Positions 46,071 to 57,379 are shown, numbered from the stretch's first letter. The stretch is DNA of 64,000 nt from Rhexocercosporidium sp. MPI-PUGE-AT-0058 (GCA_020746875.1 JAGTJL010000034.1:62001-126000); one strand, 5' to 3'. The notes: generated from the sequence alone by a model not told the origin. Made by a program: numbers and translations.

Positions 46071-47439
46071 CGGTCGGCTAGCCGCGCTTAATATTAAAGG
46101 ATTTTACGGAAATATTAAAAAAAGAAGAAAGAGATTAAGACGTTGGTTTTATTATAATTAATTAATTAAGCGCACTTAATATATTAAAATCAAAAATACC
46201 GTCTATTACTTTAAACAGAGAATAACTAAGCGAAGTAATAAGCGCTATAAAAGTCGACGAGCCTATGAGCTCGGAAGTATTAAAACCTCTAGTTAAGCTT
46301 TTAAGCTCGGGGGTAAAGTTATTTACTTCCCTTTTAACTAAATTAATAAAAGTAAATACGCTACTTTTAATTAATTTAATAGCCTTTGACTTTATTTAGC
46401 CGCTTGTCAATAAGAACTCGAGGGTAATTTAATTAAAAAAGAGTATTAAACTTCTTATTTATAAATACCTTAATTAAGTCTTAAAACAAGCTGATACTTT
46501 AAAATAATTAGCGTTTAAAAGCGTAATTAAAAGAAATATTTTATATAATATATTAAACTTTTAAAATAATATAAGCTTTAAGCGGAAGTCGATACTATAA
46601 GTTATAATTTACTTTAAAAGGCTATACGATTAAGAGCGCGGTCTTAAGCGTCGGGGAGTACTTAAAAAAAGTGTCGGCTTTAAGTAATTAAAAGCTCTGC
46701 TTTAAGTAATTAAGTACAAAAAGCATCCGTAATCATTAAAATTAAAAGAAGACGAAAAGTTAAGTTTACGCTTATTACTCCTAGCTTTAACTGAATTAAA
46801 TTCCGGCTTATTTAAACCTCTTAAAAGGAAAAGAGTAAAAAACTAAGTAATTAATAAAAGTCGAAAAACTTGAGTCAGTAGCAAAGTAACGAAACCGAAT
46901 CGAAGCGTTTATATAACAACTATTAAAGAGCTAATTACGAAATTATTATAACCGTTAAATAATTATAAGCACTTAGAGGATTTTTTAAAGACTTTCTGGC
47001 TTAATTAAAAACTAATATAAAGAGACGGAAAAGACTTAAGCGTAGTTTACGCTATTATATTAGCGTTTATATTTAAAAATATCGAAATTCGACAATTAAT
47101 TAAGCTCTTATAAATTCATTAATCATAAATGCCTAAGAACTTATTAAATTAAAAAGACTTTAAGGACTACTCGTTAAAAAAGCACTTTCGAGTCGACGTT
47201 ATTAAAAAGATTACTAACCTTAAGTCGCGCAATTACTAAAGAGTCGTTAAATATATCTTTACTATCGAGTAATTAATTCCCTTAAAATAAATATTTCACG
47301 CTAAAGTCGATTCGTTAGGGTATTTAACCCGCTGTCGCTCCCGAGTCATTGTAAGAGGAAACTTATAGCTTAAAACGTCAATTTTATTAACTTATATAAT
47401 TACTTTAATTGTTCGCTCCTTTAAAACCGCTATAGCTAT

Positions 47440-47970
47440 TATAGCTTAATTTAATTTAAAAATAATTTAATTTAATATAGTAAATGCCTTTATTAATATT
47501 AAATAAAATGAAACAAGTGCTCGCATACGCTGCTATTTACCGGACGATTTTAAATAAAACAGAATAATAATAGAAGTTAATCGCGCACTTTACGGACTTA
47601 AAGACTTACCGACGCTATAATATAATGACTTTACTCATACTTTAATAACTTTAAGGTTAATCGCTTATAAAAAGGAGCCTTATATATTTATAAACGAATA
47701 ATATACAATATTTATAATATTCTATATCGATAATATTTAAGTACTTTATTATACTTTGGCTTTTAAAGACGCCAAATTAATTACCGACGGCTTAAATATA
47801 ATATATAAACTTACCGAAGAAGAGTAAACGGAGTAATTCTTAAGCGTTCATATTATTAAAAATCGATTAGCAAAGACTATCTCTTTAATATATAATATTT
47901 ATATTCAAAAGGTTACTCTTCGATTTAAATTAATAAATAAAAATTACCTAAGTATATTATTACCTTAAGT
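47440..47970 (+). pseudogene. Decayed copia reverse transcriptase
   Basis: Readable blocks typical of the copia RT family: VNAFINI, CYLPDDFK, VNRALYGLKDLPTL, KKEPYIFINE, and the catalytic block FYIDNI at 47720-47737 in place of FYVDDI. One catalytic Asp is Asn through a G-to-A change. Several in-frame TAA/TAG codons sit where Gln or Trp would be expected. Confidence 0.8.
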
Positions 47971-48509
47971 CGAGTTACTAAAGAATCAAGAACAGGCTAC
48001 TCTAGCTTAAATTAAAGAATTTTAAGAGAAGGTTAAATTAATACTTTATATTATAATCATATTATATACAAACGTTACTTTTACTACTTTAAGGCTTTTT
48101 TACTTTTTAATTAATTCTTTTTAAGAACACCTGATTATAGTTAACTAGATAATTCGTTACCTTTTTAATACTTGTTTCTTAGCAATTACTTATAATTATA
48201 AGCTACGCGACTCTCACCTTATAATAATATTAAATGCTTTTTTTACGGATAATATTAAAATAAGGCGATCTTTTAATAGATATATTTTTATACTTTTTGA
48301 AGGTTTAATCTTTTAAAAAGCAGCTTTATAAGATATAATTATTACGTCTATAATATAAGTAGAGCTTTTTAAAGTTAAGCGCACCGGCAAGAAACTTATA
48401 ATATTTTAGCGATTCTTTTAAAAATTACGCCTTAATATAAAAGTAGCTTAAATAATTTTTTATGATAATTAATAAACGATTCGGTTAATCGTTAGGGAAA
48501 ATTAGCGTA

Positions 48510-48725
48510 TTTCTACTAAATTACGCCACGTTAATATTTAAAATATGTAATTGCGCTAGGAGTTTTAAAAGGATACTTTTATAATGGAATATCTTCTTAT
48601 AAGCTATATGCCGGCTGACGGACTTATTAAAAACCTTTCTCGGCAGAAATTTAAAGCATTTATTGCTTTTATTAACTTAGTGAATATTCGTGCTTAACTA
48701 GAGCAACTTTTATAAAAGACTCGCT
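48510..48725 (+). pseudogene. Decayed copia RNase H C-terminal end
   Basis: Reads STKLRHVNIQN-like sequence followed by FIMEYLLISYMPADGLIKNL and FKAFIAFINLV, the standard end of copia polyproteins. A G-rich GTTCGGGGGTG follows at about 48895-48905 and could be the original polypurine tract of this or another element. Confidence 0.6.
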
Positions 48726-49080
48726 TTAAAATAGTTTTTTATATATATTCTTTATTTTTCATTTGTTCTTAAAGTAATTATATAATAAGCTTACTTTTTA
48801 ATTAAAAAGCTTTATTTATATTATTATATATTCCTTTATAAAATTCTCTTTTATAAATTTTTATTTATAATTTTATTTTATTAAAAATTAACTGAGTTCG
48901 GGGGTGTAAATTATTATATTTTAAAAAGTTAATTGCTTTTAACGATTCTTTAATTTAAAAGTAAACGCAAGCTTTAGTTTCTAAAATATAAAAGAATACT
49001 TAAAAAGTAAGAGGTTCTTAAGCCTTAAAAAATAAAAGAATAACTTATTTATTAAAAGGAAAAAGGCCTAAAACCTCCCG

Positions 49081-49400
49081 AATTAACTCGCTTAAAGCAT
49101 TAATTATTATATTAACCAGCTCCTTAACGCGAGCAGCTTGAGCCTCTTATTTAAGAGTGAGAATAACTCCATAAGTAAACATAGCTTAAAAGGCCAAAAC
49201 GCTAAGACTCGGGCTATAGGCGCGAGTAGCTCCGGCAATAGCCTCGGCAGTAATAGCTTTAATAGCAATAATAGTAAGATAATCAGCTGCTCTCTTACTA
49301 CCTTTCTCAATAAAGAGAGCACTCGCAGCGGCAGTAATCTTCTCTTTAATAACACGAGTATAAGCTGCAAAAGTAGCTAGAGGCTTTTTTTTTTTTTTTA
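49081..49400. other. Less AT-rich island with overlapping open frames inside the transposon block
   Basis: Both strands stay open for 80-87 codons (49138-49380 plus; 49107-49370 minus). A third minus-strand reading gives ASALFIEKGSKRAADYL and AIAGATRAYSP, which look more like real protein. It lies beside a 13-14 T tract (about 49386-49399). Possibly part of a third, minus-oriented element linked to the inverted repeat at 50.0-50.4 kb. Family not recognised. Confidence 0.3.
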
Positions 49401-50013
49401 AGAAATTAATTAAATTAATTTAATTTTCTAGAAATAAAGTAAATAACTTATTGTTCTCCTTATTATCGTCGTCTCCATTATTACCTTTAAATCCACTAAT
49501 AGCTCCTAGAGCAACTCTATTATTAAAACTAATAGTAACGCCAGTAATAGTAATTTTATTAATATTACTACTTTTAAGGGCGGTATAAACTGGGATTTTT
49601 AATTGCTTTAGCTTTTGAAAAAATTAATAATAAATTAAAAAGTAAAAAAGGAGTAGTTAAATCGACTTACCTTTTTGTTAATTTTATTTTTTAACGTATT
49701 ATAATATATAAGGAAAGGAGCCTAAGTAGTAGCGAGAGTAACTACGCACTTATAGCTAGACGAGTAAGCAAAGCAACGAGTACCTTTTTTAACGGTATTA
49801 TAATATTAACCGCTACTTTTTATTTAAAGGATATTATTAATATAGCTTAAATAGACTATTATACGAGCACTTACTAATTATTTTAGAGCCCGGGGAGTAG
49901 TAACGGCACGGCGAAGAGCGAGGGCGGGGACGGGAGTAGCCGATAATTATACTTTAGCGACGATTTTCTTTTTATTATTAATAATAGCTTTAACTTATTA
50001 TAAGTCAGCGGTT

Positions 50014-50408
50014 GTTCTTTAATTAATTAATTTTTAATTAAGTTAATCTCCGATTAATAAATTAAAATTAATAAATCGAAAATCGAGCTATTCACCTTAC
50101 TTTAGTAAGTAAATCGTCGTTCTATTATAACGATTTTAGTAGAGCGCTTAAAGACACTTATAGTATCGAAAGGAGTAGTTAATTAGTTAATTAATTAATA
50201 AATTAATTAAGTAATAAATTGAGAGCAGTCGATCTGTGAGTTGTCAAGTGTTTATAAGTTTAGGTTTAATAAGAAAATCGTTAGTTTATATAATTAAATT
50301 ATTTACTTAATTACTGTATATAAGTGAATTTATTTACTTAATTCTTTTTTATTATTTACTCTCGCTTAATATAACCAATTACAATAATAGTAGCTTATTA
50401 TTATTAAT
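50014..50408 (-). repeat. Inverted copy 1 of a third repeat
   Basis: The reverse complement of this segment aligns along its length to 56433-56836. Shared blocks include AATAATAATAAGCTA near one end, TATAAACTAACGATTTTCTTA in the middle and TCGATTTTCGATTTATTA near the other. It lies just left of the right copia LTR. It may be the LTR or end of another element; the family is unknown. Confidence 0.75.
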
Positions 50409-50421
50409 TGCCTAGGAAGTG

Positions 50422-50605
50422 TGTCGTATAAGCACGGGTAGCTGCTCTCTTGGCACTACACGTGACTTAATTAGGTTCTGCTATTATAAACCGCCTTCAG
50501 AAAAATAACTGTTTTCTCCTAATGCTTAAAGCTTGAAAAATAATAATTAATTACTTTAATTCAATTACAACTGCTCACAGCGCTTTAATCCACTTTTATA
50601 CCACA
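50422..50605 (+). repeat. Right LTR of the inner copia element
   Basis: 184 bp, TGTCGTATAAGCACGGG to TTTATACCACA, intact TG...CA ends, followed by AAAGC (50606-50610), the right target-site duplication. Confidence 0.9.
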
Positions 50606-50610
50606 AAAGC

Positions 50611-51260
50611 CCTTTAAAGTCAAATACCCCCGTATCCCTTTTAGCGACTAAAAGGGCGATATTGAATATAATGCTTAAAAGATAAAAATAAAGCTATTTA
50701 TAAAAGAATACTTAAGTAACTTTAAGAATAAAATATTATAAGTTAAGGCTTATTTTCGATGTATTACTGACGAGGTAAAGACTATTATCTTTTAATATAT
50801 AAACTTTAAATTTGCCGGTACTTTTAAAACTACCGCCGACGTTTTAACGGCCTTAAACTAGCGATTCTTTAACTACAACTAAATCTAAGTTATTAAGAGA
50901 ATATATAATTAACTATTAATAAGTAATATAACTTATAACGATTTCTAAATTAAATTTACTTCTTATATTATTATTAATAAAATTACTCGCTCTCGCTAAT
51001 TTAAAGACGTATACGAAAAGGTCTTTCCGGCCTTTAAGCGTATAATTTATATAAAAAAATATAAAATAAACGGAAATTATACGGCCTTTAATAAATTCCT
51101 AATTATTACGGACCGGGAATCCCGTAATATCGTATTAAAAGAAGTTATGACGACTCGTAAGGCTTAAACTAACGTTATCTTTAATAGCCACGATACGCGC
51201 GGCATTCTTAAGAAGAAAAGCTAGCGTATAACCTCCCTTACGCCGGCTATAATAATATAA
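50611..51260 (+). pseudogene. Continuation of decayed gypsy gag
   Basis: Resumes the outer element after the copia insertion. Readable segments include LFIKEYLSNFKNKILQV, AYFRCITDEVKTIIF, ADVLTALN and YEKVFPAFKRIIYI, consistent with a capsid-type gag. Stops are frequent and mostly TAA/TAG. Confidence 0.55.
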
Positions 51261-51389
51261 AGACCTTTAATATTAACTTATAGATTATCGCTAAAAGTTC
51301 GCCCGCGCTCGCTATCCCCGGCTCCGTTCCTCCGCCGCCTTAAGTCTCTTATACCGCTTCTTACTCTTAAAGACGTCTCCTTTAATACT

Positions 51390-51431
51390 TGCCTTTATTA
51401 TAATAAGACTGGCTATTAAATTAGCGACTGC
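51390..51431 (+). pseudogene. Fossil CCHC zinc knuckle of gypsy gag
   Basis: Reads C-x2-Y-x4-Y-x4-C with exactly CCHC spacing (CLYYNKTGY, stop, ISDC). The second Cys and the His are both Tyr, each one transition away (TGT to TAT; CAT to TAT). Confidence 0.75.
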
Positions 51432-51654
51432 CTTAAGCGCCGAAGAAACTAAGCCCTTAATAAGTCAATTTTTAAGTTAATCGTTAATAAAGACTTAAAA
51501 ATTAACGAGTTATTAAAAAACTCTTAAGCCGTAGTAAAAACTCATACTTTAGCATAAGTTATAATTTATAAAAGGACTTAGCATTTAATTTTCGTATTCT
51601 TATTAAAAGACGATAATTTTTAATTAATATTAAATTAAAAAAGAATAAATTCTT

Positions 51655-51960
51655 TATTAAAACACTTATATATATTAATAGCGGAGTAAATATTTTCGGT
51701 GTAATTAAAACCTCTTTCGTATACCGACTCGTTAAATAATTTAATATTTCTTTCGTAATACTCTTTTAATTAATTGTCCTAACTAGTTATAATAATAAGA
51801 AAAGTAAGCCAATCGATACGACTGTCTTACTTACCTTAACTATTGACCGCCGGCGAATTAACTTCCCTTTCTTAATAATTAACTTAAAAAATACCGACGT
51901 CTTAATTAATCGAAAGTTCCTCGAGTATTACGACTTAAAATAATTATATATAAAGAACCG
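51655..51960 (+). pseudogene. Decayed gypsy retropepsin
   Basis: TLIYINSGVNIFGVIKTSFV stands where gypsy elements have xxxDSGAxxxFI; the catalytic Asp reads Asn. Downstream LIINLKNTDVLINRKFLEYY matches the end of this protease family before the RT. Confidence 0.65.
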
Positions 51961-52639
51961 TAACCGGCTAGAATAGCCGTTAAATATGCTCGTATAACCG
52001 TACTTTAATTAGCAAGTCTTTGTCGATATTAACTGTTTTAATAAATTAATCGTTAAGTCTTATTAATTTAATACGAAATAAAAGAACGCTCTTTTAAACT
52101 TAAATAATTATTACCGAAAGCAAGCCAGGATTGCGGCACTCGACGATTCCCTTAAGTCCAAGGTCTTTATACGACTTATAATTAACGTCTCGCTGACTCG
52201 ACCCTCGAGCTTTATTAAAGAGGTTAAGGAGCGCTTACGTATTATAAAAAATTAATTAAACCCTTTGATATCCTGTAATCCGGGATTATTATTTAAAGAC
52301 AAAAGAGCTCGTGGAGCCCCCTCGGCGAAGTACTAGCTTAAGGCGTTTATTACGGAAATCTTCTTAATATTAGTAGCGGCGATATTTACGACGTACCTCC
52401 GACTTAAAAAAGCTAAAAAGAATAAAGCAAAAACCTTTATAATATTAATATATAAAATTAATTAAGAATTGACTCGCCGCCAATAAAAGGCCTTAAATTA
52501 ATTAAATGTCGAGCTTATATTAATAAATAAAGACTTAATTTTAAAAAAAGCCTTAAAGGCTAAATATGCGTAAGATAATGAGTTAGTAAATAAGAAGCTT
52601 TCGATAAAGTATTAAGAATATATTCCTTTTTTTTCCCGG

Positions 52640-53570
52640 CGAGCCTTCGACGAATTATTAGCGTATTGCTAAAGCGTAAACTATTAAATTAAGTTTATTA
52701 AAGAAAACGACTTGTCCTTTGAACTTCTCCGGCGTATAATTAAAGAATAATTATCGAAGACTAAGCGATATATTATCGATAACTTATATAAAAGTTTTAT
52801 TAAGCTTTTTAGTGTATTATATACGGCTCTTATTCTTTTTATTAAAAAGGCCGACGGTAGCCTCCGGCTTTATATCGATTACTAGAAGTTAAATGCCTTA
52901 TCGAAAAAGGATTTATACTTAATTCCTTTAATTGATGAGATAATAGTTTATATTTATAAAGTAAAAGTCTTTATAAAGCTTAATATTTAATAAGCCTTTT
53001 ACTGTATTTATATATCCTCCGAGAGCAAAGATTATACGACTTTTTGCATTCGATATAATATATATAAATATAAAGTCCTTCTCTTTGGCCTTATGAATAA
53101 CTCGGCGACTTTTTAACGATTTATTAATAATATTTTAATAAAGTACTTAAACGACTTTTACGCGGCTTATATAAATAATATCTTTATATATTTATTAACT
53201 CCTAAGGAGTACGAGGTTCATATTAAGGAAGTAATAGTAATATTATAAGCGCACGGATTATAAGCTGATATTAAGAAGTCCGAGTTTAGCGTATAAAAAA
53301 TAAAGTTCTTAGGTTTTATTATTAGCGTTAATAATATAAAAGTAAACTTAGAAAAGGTTAGCGTAATTAAAAACTAGAAATACGCCGGTAATATATATAA
53401 CGTATAAAGTTACTTTAAGTTTTATAATTTTTATCGCCGATTTATTAAGAATTATAGTCGTATCGCTCGACCTCTTATAATACTTATTAAGAAAGACGTG
53501 CCCTTTGACTTCGATAATGCTTATAAAAACGTGTGAGAAACTTTTTAAAAAGCCCTTTAATTTATATTAA
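52640..53570 (+). pseudogene. Decayed Ty3/gypsy reverse transcriptase
   Basis: Characteristic blocks can be read through stops: KKADGSLRLYIDY, KLNALSKKDLYLIPLIDEI, YKVLLFGLMNNSATF, catalytic block YINNI at 53168-53182 (for YIDDI), KIKFLGFIISVNNIKV and FYRRFIKNYSRIARPL. Both catalytic Asp are Asn. The RNase H region follows up to about 54.1 kb. Confidence 0.85.
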
Positions 53571-54859
53571 TCTTTTATTATTACGATTTAATAAAATAAA
53601 CGCGGCTAAAAACTAACTCTTTTAACGAAGTCGTTATTAGTATATTATTTTAACTTTAAGAAGACGGCATTTTCTACTTTATAAATTACTTTTTTAAGAT
53701 TATAATAAATCCCGAGCTTAATTATTTAATTTATAATAAAAAAATATTAATAATCTTTTGGTCGTTTAAGTAATATCGCTTAAAATTATTAAGTATTTAA
53801 AAGAACGTATATATATATACGAACTACCGAGCTTTAAAGTACTTTATAATTATTAAGGATTTTATGGCTAGGCAAGTACGTTAGGCCGAGTTTTTCGCGG
53901 AATTTTATTTTACGATTATATATTATATTAAGATTATTAATACTTTTATTAATACTTTTTCTTAAAGAGATTAAGACTTTATAGTAACGGAGGCTTATAA
54001 GCGAGTTATTTATAATTAGTAACTTATTATAAACGATAAGGTCGACCCTTTAATTATCGCTGACTTTTAGTTAATAGCCGTCGACTTCTTTAAGCCGTCG
54101 CGACTGTTTAATCGAGAAACATATTAAGCGTAGTTTTTTAAATAAGTAATTAAATTAATAAATAAAATACTTTTAAGAAAAAAACGTCCCTTAGCCGAGG
54201 CCGCTTAATTAAAGTATTTAAATATACTTTTTTTTTTACAGAATTACTTTTCGTTTAATAACAGCGTAAAATGCTTAATTAGAAATTATAAGGCGGTATA
54301 TACGAAGTAGTCGTATGGCTGCTACTTTAGTTGCCTTTTTAGCCCTCGTAAAAGTAAACTAGGAGGTAGATTAAGAGGCAGACCGAGAGGCAGACTAAGA
54401 GCTAGACTAAAAGGCAAAATAAGCTTTAAAATAAGATTACGTATTAATCGACCCGGAAGTACTTGCCGCGGAAAAGCTAGACTTTAACTTTATGGTTATA
54501 TACGATATTGTTAAATACGACGTGATTAATTAAGTGCTTATAATTAATAAAGAGTCTTTTTTATTAAAGCCTCTTCGATAAAGAGCCCGCGAGAACGACT
54601 TAGATTACGAGCTATTAAATAATAAGCTTCTTTTTTAAGGCCGTCTAAAAGTGCTTATAGAACCGCCGGAGCTTCGCACGTCGTTATTACGTTATATGTA
54701 CTCGTAACTTTTAGTTGCTTATGCCGGAATCGGAAAGATAAAGGTTATATTAAGCCGTAAATATTATTAAAATGGCCTTTTTACGGACGTAAGCCGTTAT
54801 ATAGCGAATTATAATTACTTTAAGTAAAAGGCTAAAAAAGATAAAACACTTAGTTTTTT

Positions 54860-55440
54860 ATATTCTTTATTTATTCCTGCTCGGCCGTATTAATACTTTA
54901 TAATAGATTTTATAAAATTGCTATTAAATAAGAGCGGTTATAACTTCGCTATAATTATTATTAACCGCCTATTTAAGAAACCGGTCTTAATACTTTATAA
55001 TAATATAATTACCGCTAAAGGCATAACTACCCTTTTCCTTATTTATCAAACTTATTATTTCGGTATATTAAAGTTTATTATCTTAAACCGGGGTCTATAA
55101 TTCGTTTCCTCCTTTTAAAAAGAATACTGCCGTATATTCGGTACTAAAGTAAAATTAACGACGATATATAATCCTAATATCGACGACTAAACTAAAGTAA
55201 TAAACTAATATATTAAATAACGGCTCCGCCTTTTTTATTATTATTATTAAGATAATTAAAGTGACTTCTTGCCTATTATAAACATTACGTAGCTTACCTT
55301 ATCTTACGAGTCTCTTAATAACCTTACGCCTTTTTAGTTATTTAACGGCGTAAAGCTAAGGACCTCTTAAGACTTAATAAATCTAGAATCATTTATTACG
55401 GTAATAAAGAAGCTTAACCGCGAAGAGGCTCTGTAAGTCG
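54860..55440 (+). pseudogene. Decayed gypsy integrase core
   Basis: An open stretch of 60 codons at 54918-55100 reads LLNKSGYNFAIIIINRLFKK and ends FIILNRGL, followed by FVSSF. These match the retroviral-type integrase core with its second catalytic Asp (DRG) changed to NRG. RLRLFYYYYQD-like and TPFQLFNGVKLR-like blocks follow. Confidence 0.75.
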
Positions 55441-55779
55441 CCTTACGTATAAAGGAGGTTATAGAAGTTATATAATTATTATTAAAGGCTTAATAGGAGA
55501 AAATAAAGCGTTTAATTAATCGTAGTCGACGCGCTATCGATTAAGACGTTAATGATTTAGTGTTAGTCGATACTCGGAACTGAAATATCGACCGTTCTTT
55601 AAAGAAACTCTCCGATAAATAATATAGCTTAATTAAAGTACTCTTAAAAGAAGGAAAGAGTTAAAAAGTAAAGTTATCGGTAAATTAAATTATATACTTT
55701 ATATTTCATGCTTATTCGCTATAAAAGTACCTTAATAATCCTTTATTAAAACAAGTAAGACAAACGCCGGCGCTAATTT

Positions 55780-55995
55780 AGCTTTTATTAAACTAAGACG
55801 AATAAGAAATTAAGGCTATATTAAGCTTTAAGGTCATAAAGAATAAGCTATTTTATTATATTAAGTGGTTAGGCGCCGACGAGGACTTATAATAATATCC
55901 GTACTCGAATGCTATAATCGCACCTTATATAATTAAAAACTTTTACTTTAATAATAAAGCGGCTAAAGGACTTTTAAGGGCATTACCTTAATAGT
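55780..55995 (+). pseudogene. Decayed chromodomain at the integrase C terminus
   Basis: The segment EIKAILSFKVIKNKLFYYI, KWLGADED, YPYSNAIIAPYIIKNF follows the chromodomain pattern (ExIL, YLVKWxGY, WEPxxNL, I). It marks the element as a chromovirus. In live elements this domain guides integration to methylated histone H3K9 chromatin. Confidence 0.75.
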
Positions 55996-56081
55996 TGGAG
56001 GCATATAATACTGGTGTCGACGATTATAACGACTTAAAGGACGATATTATTATGATTGCAACTGCGAGGACATAGTTTTTC

Positions 56082-56093
56082 AGGAGGGGGGGG
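56082..56093 (+). other. Polypurine tract of the gypsy element
   Basis: AGGAGGGGGGGG lies four bases before the right LTR, the expected place for the plus-strand primer site. Confidence 0.8.
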
Positions 56094-56096
56094 TAA

Positions 56097-56351
56097 TATT
56101 ACGACTCCTTAAGCTTTATATTTTAATTGAGCGAGCTCGGCATTGCTCGTAGCATTGCCTTAGCATGGCAACCATGGCGCTAGGCCTAATCGGGAAAGGC
56201 TAGGGGGACCTTTTGTGTATTTATATTAAAGCTCTTTTTTATAAAGAGCTCTCCTTTTCTCTTTGTTTTTTCTTTTTGATTTTAAGCGTAGCTTTAGGTC
56301 CAAATATAAAGCTATTTCTTGCACCGTATTAACCTCTAGCCAGCCGTAACA
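56097..56351 (+). repeat. Right LTR of the outer gypsy element
   Basis: 255 bp, starting TATTACGACTCC (TG changed to TA) and ending GCCGTAACA. Followed by TTCGT (56352-56356), the right target-site duplication. Confidence 0.9.
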
Positions 56352-56356
56352 TTCGT
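56352..56356 (+). repeat. Right target-site duplication of the outer element (TTCGT)
   Basis: Matches 41663-41667 exactly. Confidence 0.85.
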
Positions 56357-56432
56357 TAAGCCGCGAAGGTGACTTATTTAAACGCCGGGACGGAAAAACC
56401 CTTCCCCGAACTAGTCCAACACTCCTACTCTA

Positions 56433-56836
56433 CCATAATAATAAGCTATTGTTATTATAATTAACTACGCCAAGCGAGAACAAATAATAAGAAGGAATCA
56501 GGCAGGCAACTGCGCTTATATATAATAATTAAACAACTACTCTAATTATATAAACTAACGATTTTCTTACTAAACCTAAACTTATAAATACTCGATAACC
56601 TATAGAACGATTGTTCTTAATCTACTACTTAATTAATTAATTAATTAATTAATCAATAAACCTAATAGCTGCTCCCTTCGACGCTATAAGTGTTTTAAAG
56701 CGCTTTGCTAAAGCGATTAAAGCGTCTCGCCGATTTACTCGTTAAAGCTAAGTAAGTTATTCGATTTTCGATTTATTAGTTTTAATCTACTAATCGGAGA
56801 TCGGCTGATTAAAAATCAATTAATTAAAGATTAATT
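56433..56836 (+). repeat. Inverted copy 2 of the third repeat
   Basis: Reverse complement partner of 50014-50408. Contains a TTAA microsatellite (TTAATTAATTAATTAATTAA near 56631) and ends in repeats of ATTAATTAAAGATTA. After it, base composition returns to normal at about 56860. Confidence 0.75.
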
Positions 56837-57379
56837 AATTAAAGATTACATCTCAGGTTGCGCGGTTGAGGATGGCGCAGTTGATACTGAGGCTCGAGGG
56901 CTGCTTCCTCTGCCACTTCTCACCGCCCCGCCCGCCCCAAAACCTCACCGAGTACTCTACCTCCCTTCGGTCTTTTTCCTCCTACCGCACTCCGTTTCCT
57001 CCTATCAAGAATCAAGGTTGCAAGGAACACATGCGCGTTTTGCTGCACGACATGGGCAAGCCACCCAGTTAGAGCTGCTACACGAGAGCTGCGGCAACAA
57101 AGCCATTCCCCAATAATGCAGAGGTGTGTACGAGCAGCAGGATGGCACAGTGGCTGATAGCAATGCTGTTTTCCTCCGACGTCGAATTGCCTGGAAAACC
57201 TTGCTCGTTTTCCTTTCTACTCCAACCCATTTGGATTCGAATCATCGCAGTGAATCCTACCCATCTCGCAAGCGCACGGATTGAGGGTTGTTATGCATGA
57301 GTTTCAACACAAATGATTCTTGAGGTCTAGGTGATTGCAGCTTGCTAAAGCCACAGCCTTGCCACGACTCGAGGCAGCT
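56837..57379. other. Transition from transposon block to gene space
   Basis: Normal GC content resumes. A 68-codon frame (56866-57072) is C/T-rich and unsupported. The region should hold the promoter of the gene starting at 57380. Confidence 0.45.

Larger units (their letters stand above)
42652..50605 (+). mobile_element. Inner Ty1/copia LTR retrotransposon, decayed, nested in gypsy gag
   Basis: Bounded by 184-bp LTRs (TGTCGTATAAGC... to ...TATACCACA) and an AAAGC duplication of the gypsy gag sequence. Plus-strand coding remnants appear in the copia order: retropepsin (about 44.5 kb), integrase C-terminal part (45.6-46.1 kb), reverse transcriptase (47.4-48.0 kb), RNase H end (48.5-48.7 kb). 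Between 48.9 and 50.4 kb there is extra sequence with a third repeat, so another insertion or an odd 3' region is present. All reading frames are broken. Confidence 0.9.
41668..56351 (+). mobile_element. Outer Ty3/gypsy chromovirus LTR retrotransposon, decayed and interrupted
   Basis: Bounded by two 255-bp LTRs (TGTTACG... to ...CGTAACA) and a TTCGT duplication. Without the nested copia element it is about 6.7 kb. Order of decayed coding parts on the plus strand: gag, CCHC knuckle, retropepsin, reverse transcriptase, RNase H region, integrase, chromodomain. A purine tract (AGGAGGGGGGGG) precedes the right LTR. PR-RT-INT order and the terminal chromodomain place it in Ty3/gypsy chromoviruses. 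Every domain contains stop codons and transition-type replacements, so no protein can be made. Confidence 0.9.

Noticed and set aside
42652..50605. Reading the 184-bp repeats and the third repeat as one element's LTRs
   Set aside because: The 184-bp units are direct repeats with a 5-bp duplication, whereas the 400-bp units are inverted and unrelated in sequence.
56631..56652. TTAA microsatellite as a piggyBac-type target or telomere-like repeat
   Set aside because: It is explained by RIP-driven AT richness within the third repeat; no terminal inverted repeats were found beside it.
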